Part shown: one piece after another, positions 56,070 through 64,000 of the stretch
Position numbering within the stretch: position 1 is the first letter of the stretch
Layout: every line of letters begins with the position of its first letter
Assembly: GCA_950295325.1 (NCBI GenBank)
Contig: OX485806.1
Span: forward strand, 27,034,001-27,098,000
Source of the DNA: Polytrichum commune
Lineage: Eukaryota; Streptophyta; Polytrichopsida; Polytrichales; Polytrichaceae
Length of the DNA stretch: 64,000 nucleotides
Reading direction: 5' to 3'
Translations under genes and position numbers: made by a program
The notes under the pieces: model-generated
What the model was told of the DNA's origin: nothing
Database searches by the model: none
The model's input: only the letters and a program-made list of their open reading frames with translations

Positions 56070-56900
56070 CCAATCACTTGAAAGTTTTTGTGCCAAATCT
56101 GGAGAGGCATAAGGTGTTGCAAATTTTGATGTGTATGAAGATAGAAAATAAGGCGGACTGCACAATTTTGAGCAATTTTATTCCTTAAATTTTAATTATT
56201 GTGGAGTTCTGAAGCCATAAGTTGGCCTAAAGACATTACTAATGTCTAGAGTATCCCAAAACTGCTTATGTAGGGACAAATTTCTCCTCACTTTCAGTAG
56301 TCAAAATTGGGGACATGTGTCATGGCACTATCAATTCCCTTGCGATATCATAACCAAAGTTGGAGACTTAGGGTTAGTTTCCATGTAGGTTGCTCGTCCA
56401 CTAGGTTTTAGTGTGAATAAGGACGAACCTGCCCAAATGCAGAGGGAATCTAGTGGTGTAGGGTTCATATGTGCCAACTAGCTACTCTCATCTTCTCAAT
56501 TTTGGGCCCACCTATGCATCTCCTTATCCCGGTTACCAAGGATGGAGTTCTAGATCATCATTGGTTCTCTTGAGTCTTCAACCAATCTGAATCCATCGGT
56601 CCAAAACACTTGTAGGTTAAAGATTCTTTACTGGACACATGGGAAATCTAATGGCTCATGTCCATGGCCCTCCACATTCTAGCAGACCATCATAATGTGG
56701 ACACATTTGACCCATTATTATTTAGAATATAGTGGGCAAGCAACCTACATGGAAACTAACCCTTAGAGACCGTGAAATGTGGAACCTTGTATTAACCACT
56801 CGTGAAAGGAAATGACCAAAATTAGTTCCAACCATGTCAAAATTATGGCACCCTGTAGATTTCCAATGGGGTCTTGATTGAGAAGAGGTGGTTCGACTTT
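56070..56900 (+). repeat. Dispersed repeat family W copy split by a MITE
   Basis: The left part (to 56370) has tctggagaggcataagg, gaagccataagttggcctaa and ggacatgtgtcatggcacta. The right part (from 56766) has ggcaccctgtagatt and gatggggtcttgattgag-like sequence. The element at 56371-56762 interrupts it. Confidence 0.6.
56371..56762. mobile_element. Harbinger/PIF-type MITE, 392 bp, TTA target duplication, nested in family W
   Basis: Perfect 24-bp TIRs beginning GGGTTAGTTTCCATGTAGGT on both ends, then about 10 bp of imperfect extension. TTA at 56368-56370 and 56763-56765. No coding capacity. The perfect TIRs suggest recent insertion. Confidence 0.87.
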
Positions 56901-57242
56901 ATATGCTAACCATTCTAGGCTTAATAGTCAAAATGATTGGGGGAACATATATGACCCATTCAATGAGCACATTACTCTTCATTTTGATAATAAATAAGAT
57001 ATGAGGCAAAAGGCTATGGGCGTGATATGGATGAATTGATCATCTCTCACTAAGGGTGAAGTTCCATGGGAGTGAGTGGCAAACATTCTTGTATGCATAC
57101 ATATGCTCTTATACATCGTGGACAACCCCCCCCCCCACCACCACCACCAACACACACACACACAATCCATGCACTCAAAGGCTCTTGGGTGTTCCATGAG
57201 AGGGGGTGAGATAGTAGAGTTGAGGTGCCCATGACCTACCAC

Positions 57243-57605
57243 TTAAGAGATGTTGCACCAAATCTAGAGATGTATAAGGTGGTGCAAAAAAGTTATGTAT
57301 AGGAAGATAGAAATTAGGAGGATTGCAAAATTTCGATTATTTTACTATTTAAATTTAAATTTTTGAATTTTTGAAGCTAAATGTTGACCCGAACATATTA
57401 CCAATATGTAGAGTCTACCATAACCACTCTTTTCTCCTCACTTTAGGACTCAAAACCAAGACATGTGTCATGGGATTATTGGTTCCTAGTCCGACCTAAT
57501 CGAAACTCAATCCTAGTCTGATCGAAATTCAGTCCCAACCTTATCGAAATTCTTGTACCCTAAAGATTGCCGATGGGGCCCTGATCAGGAATAGGCACCT
57601 CTACA
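57243..57605 (+). repeat. Dispersed repeat family W, uninterrupted copy
   Basis: Contains caccaaatctagagatgtat, gaagctaaatgttgacccga, agacatgtgtcatgggatta and gatcaggaataggcacctct, in the order of the 42-43 kb copies. Confidence 0.6.
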
Positions 57606-58234
57606 ATAGAACGTGTGCAATGTACAATTTCTCATCATTTCTCGCATTCACATGTTAGGATCATCACATTGTAAGCCTTCAAGTTATCCTCCAATCAAAG
57701 CTCTCCATTCATTCATTACTTTGGCCATGCCAATGGTGTTGTCAACGGACCTTATGATTTGAGACCTTTGTATCCGTTTTTTTTTTGGGGGGGGGGGGAG
57801 GTATTAAGACTTCAAGCCTTCAATGAACCTTAATGATCACCTCCTCACCATGAAGTCAAAGGAGTATTTTGGGCTATGGTAATCGGTTTGCTTCATGGAA
57901 CTTGACCCTAATAAGTGGGTGCATAGAAAGTATGTATCCCTCTAAAGCCCCTCCTCCACTCAACCCTAGCTAAAACTTGTTATATTTGCTAAAAAGTTTG
58001 AACCACTTTTCCAAGTGCAAGTTCACATTGCTAGTGTGATGAACCGATATCCAAGCCTTAAAGATTTTAGAATTTTAATGGCTTTTCCCACATGACGAGG
58101 GTTTTATACCAAGAACCCGCCATATCATAAAAATGTTTTTGCAAAGTTGCACACATTCTCACATGTTCGTGTCTAAAACTTCATCCCCTTGTGTAGACGA
58201 GCCTAGTACGGTCACTTATCTCAACTAAACACAT

Positions 58235-58770
58235 ATATTTGAGTGGGATGTGGTTAGATGAGGCTCTTAGAACGGATACCAAAAAGACGTGTGTTTGAAA
58301 GAGATTGGACTACATGCTCAAAATTTGATAACCCTTTTAGGTTCCATAGGCAACATAATCTAGGCGACCTTTATGACCACTTAACGAGCACGAGAATCCT
58401 CACTTTGATAATAAATAAGATATTTATATGAGACCCAAACATAATGAGGAAACCGTCTATGGTCTCAATCATGATTCGCTAACCATCTCATACAATTCAT
58501 GTGCTTCATATCCCAGGAGAAATTGGCTAAGGTAGATGTGCCTAATTTGGTTACTCATCTTTATCAAACACCTATATTTGAGTGGCACATGATTGGCTTT
58601 GGCTTCGAGAATGAATACCAAAAGGAGTAATTGTTTATGATAGATCGGACTACGTGCTCTAAATATGATACCCATTCTAGACTCAACAGTGAGCATCATT
58701 AGGGGTCCATCTATATGGCCATTTGAAAATTGATATTTTATGGGTATGTCAAAGTGAGAGAATCTTTGTA
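58235..58770 (+). repeat. Two direct copies of dispersed repeat family R
   Basis: Copy 1 at about 58235-58425 (atatttgagtgggatgtgg, accaaaaagacgtgtg, gagattggactacatgctca). Copy 2 at about 58570-58770 (atatttgagtggcacatgat, accaaaaggagta, gatcggactacgtgctct). The frame 58469-58810 overlaps copy 2 and is not considered a gene. Confidence 0.6.
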
Positions 58771-59224
58771 TACATGAGTTATTGTTTGGGTCAATACTGT
58801 TCCAAACCATATAGATACTAGGGTGATTTTACTTAGGTACGATAGTTCTTGCATGATATGTAGACCTAACTGATATCGAAAACGAAAATATCGTCAAGTA
58901 CCCATACTCATACCCGTCAAAAGCCATGAAATCCTTGTTACAAATAGCCAGATGGCATTAATAAACGAAAAAAAAAAAAAAAAAAACGATACCGGTCCAA
59001 CATTGGTTTTGACACCACTTGATCACTTCTTGAAAATTATAACATGTTGGAAGCGGGATTAAACTCCCTCCTAGAACATGAGTTTTTGGGAAACCTTAAG
59101 GACACCCAACGAAACTATGTAACAGGGAGAATATTCCTGTGAATAAATTAATACCAAAGTTTCATAAAATGGCGAAGTTCTTTTAACATGAGGAATTTAT
59201 TCTCAAAGTCTTGAATGCGCGGCA

Positions 59225-59432
59225 ATAGGGCCCACAGGATTGCGACCTTATTATTACATTCGAGAACCCCCCTCTCAGATCTATGGACTCTCCTTTCGGC
59301 TGTCTCTCCGCGCCGCTTCGCTTCGCGTTGTCGCTGAATTGCGTAAATTACATTCGTCCGCTAGCAAATCGCTTTGGTGCGTAATTGGAGTAGGCGAGAA
59401 GAGTCCCTGTCTTCCATCGCCAATCCGTCACA
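59225..59432 (+). promoter_or_regulatory. RPB9 5' leader / core promoter region
   Basis: The DNA before the RPB9 start becomes distinctly CpG-rich and pyrimidine-rich (tctccgcgccgcttcgcttc), unlike the AT-rich DNA upstream. This fits a leader and promoter of a housekeeping gene. The open frame 59240-59491 overlaps the true start in another frame and is not considered coding. Confidence 0.45.
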
Positions 59433-60896
59433 ATGAGTACCATGAAGTTTTGCCGAGAGTGGTGAGATACAATTCTACCGATTCCTCTTAATCTAGCAGC
59501 TGCCTCATGTGACTTACATGCGAATTATTCTTATCTTATCTTCTCTTACGTTTTGCACGTGTGTGTGTGTGTGTTTGTGTGTGTGTTTTGGTGGCAGTAA
59601 CAATATTTTGTATCCGAAAGAAGATCGGGAGAGGAAGGTTCTGCTGTACGCCTGCCGGAATTGCGACCACCAGGTTTGTTAAGGGTTAGGGTTTAGGGTT
59701 TCTGAGGGTTTCACACGTTTGGGCATGTTGCAAGAAGCACAATCATGTGCGTAAGTTGCGGGGGTGATTGATGTGAATTGAACTTGAGATTTCATGGTAA
59801 GATGCTTTTTCTTTGGAGAAAAGAAAGAAAGACGACTCCGTTGTTGCCACCGCTGTGCATTATGGTGATGATGCTTCATCTTCGAGTTGGTGTAAGTCTA
59901 TGTGGAATCCCGAAATGGGCATCATGAGAATTAGAGGGCCCGTGAAGACTACTGCCTCCTTTCAAAGGTGAACACCGACAAGCCAGCATGCACCTAACTC
60001 CAATCGCCCCCAAGGGCAAGCCCTTAGGTTCCCACGCGGTTGGTTAAAAAAATCCAGCTCACCTGGATACCCACCCCACTATGATTGATTGGGTGGTAGG
60101 GTACAATGGAAATCAAGTCCTAGGAAGGTCACCCATCCATTGGACAAAAGTTGATTATTCAGTAGTTGATTGTGTTGGATACCAAGAAACGGGTGTGGTT
60201 TGTTGGTGCAGGAAGTTGCGGACAACAATTGTGTGTACAGGAATGAGGTCCTTCACAGCGCAGACGAGCGGACGCAGGTGTTGCAGGACATTGCATCCGA
60301 TCCTACATTGCCGCGTACCAAGACTGTGCGATGTGCAAATTGTCAACATGGAGAAGCCGTCTTTTTCCAGGTTACACTCTTTTTGTCTTGGTTCTAGCAA
60401 CTCCTCCACGAGGAGATATGACCCCTTCTATTTCCGGATTCACACATGTGGAGGAGTGCAATAGACTTGTATGTAAAATTCAAGGTTAGGGTTTAAGAGG
60501 TTTAGGCTTTGTTGAACATTTGGTTCAGCTTCTCTCCTTCATTTCTTCTGGACCTTCAATCTTATGGTTCTTACAAACACAAAGCTCACTAACTTGGCCT
60601 CATACCATGCTGATGCCCTCCTCAAAATTAGTACTTTATTAATGTGCAAATGTTTAGTCGCACTGAAATCCAATTTTGCACATGTCACCTGTCATAAGTT
60701 AACAAGTAGACTGTTTAGTGGCATCTACATTGTAATTTGGAAGGCTGTTATACTCAATGTCATGCAACTTACTTTTGGTGGACTGAAGGATGAGCCTTGT
60801 GTGTGGGGATTGCAGGCAACTGCGCGTGGAGAGGAAGGGATGACACTGTTTTTCGTGTGTTGCAATCCAAATTGTGGCCATCGGTGGCGTGATTGA
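59433..60896 (+). CDS. NRPB9: RNA polymerase II subunit RPB9 (NRPB9), 4 exons
   Basis: Small zinc-binding subunit of nuclear RNA polymerase II, at the jaw/lobe of the enzyme; it supports fidelity, elongation and TFIIS-stimulated transcript cleavage. Exons 59433-59461, 59598-59673, 60212-60370, 60816-60896 join to 114 residues, the usual plant length. The N-terminal zinc ribbon uses C7, C10, C29, C32; the C-terminal ribbon uses C76, C79, C103, C108. Hallmark segments are [33 protein letters not shown] and [19 protein letters not shown]. All introns are GT-AG. The frame is intact and all zinc ligands are present, so it should be functional. The start is the first ATG of the conserved MSTMKF; an in-frame Met at residue 4 could also serve. 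Confidence 0.97.
59679..59710 (+). promoter_or_regulatory. Telo-box cluster at the start of RPB9 intron 2
   Basis: Just after the exon 2 donor there are consecutive TTAGGG/TTTAGGG units (aagggttagggtttagggtt) and a further gagggtttc. A second gttagggttt occurs in intron 3 near 60485. Telo-boxes are known near the 5' ends of plant ribosomal-protein, cell-cycle and nucleic-acid genes. A role here is inference. Confidence 0.4.
59920..60080 (+). repeat. Dispersed repeat inside RPB9 intron 2
   Basis: Matches 48295-48440 through ttcaaaggtgaacacc, taggttcccacgcggttgg and cacctggatacccaccc. It lies between exons 2 and 3, within the intron, and does not disturb the splice sites. Confidence 0.55.
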
Positions 60897-61740
60897 CGTG
60901 GAAAACAGGGCCCTGGTTTCTGTAGGCTCACTGTTGACAATGGTCTGTTTTTTAAGCTCCCTATGTCAGTATAAAAACCCATGCTGCATCAGGATGTGCT
61001 TATACCCCTCTCAGAGCCGAAACTGTTTAACCTCAATATTACCTATTTGCACCAAGACAAAGTAGCTCACTATAACATTTGTAGTAATCTACTGGCGTAA
61101 GACATGGTAGGTGTTGCAAGTTGTATCAAACCACTGCAGGGTGAGGCTAGACTACAAAACATTGCCTTGCGATGAAGAAAAATGACCATCCTTGTCTGGA
61201 AGGTTGATTTTTGTGGCTGCAGTCTGCAGACACACGAACTCTTTCCCCATTGTGATCTTTGTGTTATGCAACAGAAAGGAACACAATGTTGAGCTAATTT
61301 GTGTTAGGATGAAATTTGTAAAACCCCTGCATTCAAAAGTGTCAGGTTGTTGTGGAATCCACTATGATCAGAGGGTATGAACTCTATCCAAACATGACTT
61401 GTTGGATACCATTTTGTTCAAATATAACCCACTTTCGGTACATTTTTATGAGCACCGAAAGGATGAGATTTATCCTCAGAAAGGATGAGGATTATAGTTC
61501 ACAGAAAAGATGAGAATTATTCTCAAAGAACTTCAAGAACTATATTATTGTAAGCCCCCTGGGTTCTGTAAGATGTTCGAAGTAGACTTGACACTTTGAA
61601 TTTTGGCTCCTGTGATACAATAAATTAAAATTCAAGTGTCTTACACTTGTAAGCTGCACATATCTAGGAATTTCCCTTGAACCTTTGTATGACAAGTTTT
61701 TGAAAGAGAACTTTCCTTGTAGTGAAAATTTCACTGCAAT
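60897..61740 (+). other. RPB9 3' untranslated and downstream region
   Basis: No coding frame is supported. A canonical AATAAA lies at 61619-61624, about 720 bp after the stop. It could be the polyadenylation signal or chance; plant signals are loose, so an earlier end is possible. Confidence 0.3.
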
Positions 61741-62730
61741 ACATTAAGGTCTATTCTACCCCAAGGGCAGTGGCAACGAGAGTTTTACTGGGTGGGAATT
61801 ATACCTGTAAAGAAGGGGAAACAGCCAGCTAGCTAGCCCTGAAACCCAGTAAGCTTCACAAGCACTCTTCCCATCTAGTAGGATGTGGGTAGATTTTTAT
61901 GAAGAAGAGGAACAATTGTCATAGTATGAGGGCTGAAGTGGCAAAATTTTGTTATTACTTAGGCCCCAAGTGTCCGAGATGGCCATCCTGGTGCTCACCA
62001 TGCACAACAATGTGCATTTGAGACACGTGCTTTCATCTTTAGCTCGTTTTTAGTATCATTGGATTTTGATCCTCCACATCGCAAATGAGCATATTTTTTT
62101 CTTTTCTCTTTTACATAAGATAATGTAGTGAATGAAGTTAAACCTACAAATATACAAACATGATATTAAGACCTGGTGAAGTTGGGGTATGTAGGCCGTA
62201 CATTGAGCTCCTTTGGTCCTTTAAGTTCAAGGGTTAATAGACTCTGAGGACAAACTACTTACCTTTGATTGTAGGATTACCAAGGGGTAGAGCCTTGAAA
62301 TTCTACAACAAGGATAGGTGCCATGTAACAACAGGGCTCTACCCCTTGTTTACCTCTTGGGTTTGCAACTAGGTAACTTGGGGTTGTACTAAGTGACTTC
62401 TTTATGTGTTCGTCATGGATCTCAAAGCTATATCTTAGATTCTCTGCAAACTAAGCCTAGATAATTGCTCTTTATGTGCAACACCTTGAAATCAGTGCTA
62501 GAAATTGTTTAGCATTGCCTTTCATAATTTGGATTTTGTATTGGGCTCTACTGTATACTTGCCTTTTTTTTTCAAAATTTCCAGATGCAAGTGCATGGTG
62601 ACTTCATAACATTACCCAAGAACATCAACTTGCTCTCTTTTCATATACAGTTTCCGACTTTAATGAACACAACACTATCTTTGACTAAGAATAGATGGCA
62701 CCATCTGATCATAAAAGAAGGGAGAACCTA
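61741..62730. other. Intergenic DNA downstream of RPB9
   Basis: No coding frame or clear repeat structure seen. The frame 62695-62949 overlaps the hairpin at 62735 and is not supported. Confidence 0.35.
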
Positions 62731-62734
62731 GCGC

Positions 62735-63096
62735 AACTGTCTTGGGCTAAAATCACATCTTCATTCGGTTGGGTCCTGCCCCTCCCACACTTCCTTCACC
62801 ACCTGGTCTTCTTGCCTGCACCTGCGTGGGGACTCTTCTCCGTTGGGAACCAATATGACATTGCACATCATACAAATATTCAAGTTCACATCATTTTCAT
62901 TATTCTCAAGTTAATTGATGGAGTTCCTTCACATGTCAAAGGAGATTAATGACTTAAGTGACCGGGTATTGTCACATTGGTTCCCAACATGGAAGAATTC
63001 CCATGCAGGTGTGGGCAGGAAGACCGGACAGTGAAGGAGGCGTGATAGGGGTGGGGCCCAGCCAAAATGAAGATTTGATCTAGCCAGGGGCAACAC
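62735..63096. repeat. Imperfect long hairpin, arms about 130 bp, loop about 95 bp
   Basis: Left arm 62735-62871 and right arm 62968-63096 pair imperfectly. Shared blocks on the left include atcttcattcggttggg, ccttcacc, ggtcttcttgcc, cacctgc and gttgggaaccaatatgaca. The right arm reversed has atcttcattttggctggg, ccttcact, ggtcttcctgcc, cacctgc and gttgggaaccaatgtgaca. It could be an old foldback element or a hairpin-RNA locus. Confidence 0.7.
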
Positions 63097-63372
63097 ATCC
63101 AGCTAGAGTTGGAGTTGTAGATATAATGGGCCCTACAAGCCAACTTCCTCTTTTTCAAGAAATCATTGCCAGTGCAAAAACTAAAAGCATGTTCATGTTC
63201 ATTATATACTTTGGAGTTAGTAATTCACTAATCCCTAACCCCATATTGGCGGGAAGCTACGTCTCCATTCAGGTGTGACATCAATTCACACCAAGAGCCC
63301 AAACAACACTACCCATAGGCTTGGCAGATCTTGCAACTAGCACAACCCATAGTGCCGCACACATGAGCAACA

Positions 63373-63609
63373 TCAGTTGTTCTGCCTGGCGGAGGTGATG
63401 AATCTCATCCAAGCTTCACCGGCGAGGGTGGCAAAGCAAACCGTCCGCCCCAGCCCGGAAGTCATGGAGTCGATGTCCTCTGCCAAGTAATTCTTTGCAA
63501 GTTTCTTACTACGGAACTCAAATTTCCTCTTTCTCCTTTCTCTCTCACACTCACATACACTGGAATAGGGTGAGTGAAAGGCGGGGGGAGGCGGAGGTGG
63601 GCGCAGCAA
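63373..63609 (-). other. Unassigned GC-rich open frame
   Basis: 78-codon frame, Pro-rich start (MLRPPPPPPAF), a basic ERERRKRKFEF patch, then a more protein-like end, GLGRTVCFATLAGEAWMRFI. A second frame (63462-63779) is open over the same DNA. Composition differs from the flanks. I recognise no family; it may be an exon of a gene mostly outside the window, or chance. Confidence 0.25.
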
Positions 63610-64000
63610 GGCGCTTTGTGCCAGCTTGACGTATCAACCTCGAGTAGAGGTTTGAACGCAACCCCCGCCGACCAACCGTGGGATGCCGCTAGGTGAAGGC
63701 TGGGGCTGACCATGCCCATGTGTGCTAGACCCATAACTCCACCTTGGGAAGCCGGTCGGCACTGCCTATAATAATGCAACTACTAGTAATTTTAGTCTCT
63801 CTTTCTCTCTCTCTACAATGCTCGCCTTGGGTGTGCAAGAAACGGGAACCAACATGAATAGGTGGGGACATAAAGCCCAACACATTTCCCAACCCACACA
63901 ACATTGCAAAAGAGCTGAATCATATCATGTAGCCTTGATTTAACCCCTTAATGCCCGAGGTTTATATTTTATGCAGGGATTATAATATGCAGTTGTGAAT

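Noticed and set aside
57118-57170. A coding repeat suggested by minus-strand Gly/Trp- and Cys/Val-rich frames
   Set aside because: It is translation of a poly-C / CCA / CA simple-repeat tract.
59240-59491. 83-codon ORF covering the RPB9 start
   Set aside because: It is in a different frame from the conserved RPB9 exon 1 and covers the likely 5' leader.
1-64000. CRISPR arrays, operons or prokaryotic genes
   Set aside because: Spliceosomal introns and plant nuclear genes mark this as eukaryotic DNA; tandem repeats lack the repeat-spacer pattern of CRISPR.

Overview
The window is nuclear DNA of a land plant. Two intron-split genes are certain. The first is a kinesin-4 family motor on the minus strand (start codon 24941, stop 7164; 26 coding exons, 1,507 residues by my splicing). 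The second is RPB9/NRPB9, the small zinc-ribbon subunit of RNA polymerase II, on the plus strand (59433-60896; 4 exons, 114 residues). The RPB9 protein is very close to the plant form and every intron used is GT-AG. The kinesin motor reads more like the ciliary KIF27/KIF7 branch than the plant FRA1 branch. If that holds, a seed-free plant with swimming sperm (bryophyte, lycophyte or fern) is the likeliest source. This is an inference.

Layout. 1-6.4 kb: AT-rich intergenic DNA with transposon relics and a 295-bp block repeated at 54.56 kb. 6.4-7.16 kb: 3' flank of the kinesin gene with a tandem duplication. 7.16-24.94 kb: the kinesin gene. Its 3.5-kb first intron is mostly a tandem array (about 230-280 bp per unit) that begins at the exon 1 donor and repeats a donor-like site in nearly every unit. 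24.94-26.2 kb: kinesin leader and promoter, richer in G+C, with simple repeats and a telo-box. 26.2-59.2 kb: a gene-poor transposon graveyard. 59.2-61.7 kb: the RPB9 gene. 61.7-64 kb: intergenic DNA with a long imperfect hairpin and an unassigned GC-rich ORF.

The graveyard can be resolved into families. These include Harbinger/PIF-type MITEs with 3-bp target duplications (34.07, 41.45, 46.20, 51.29, 56.37 and, less surely, 26.76 kb). There is a pogo-type element keeping a transposase C-terminal remnant (39.08 kb). Two tRNA-derived SINE types have visible target duplications (30.45 and 47.56 kb). A 5'-truncated LINE lies at 34.99 kb. There are several foldback MITE families and a young inverted repeat with about 395-bp arms (50.35 kb). 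Nested insertions give a relative order of events.

The two genes are not obviously linked in function. I see no tRNA, rRNA, CRISPR or organellar genes. Exon boundaries come from reading frame, splice consensus and family knowledge, not from transcripts.
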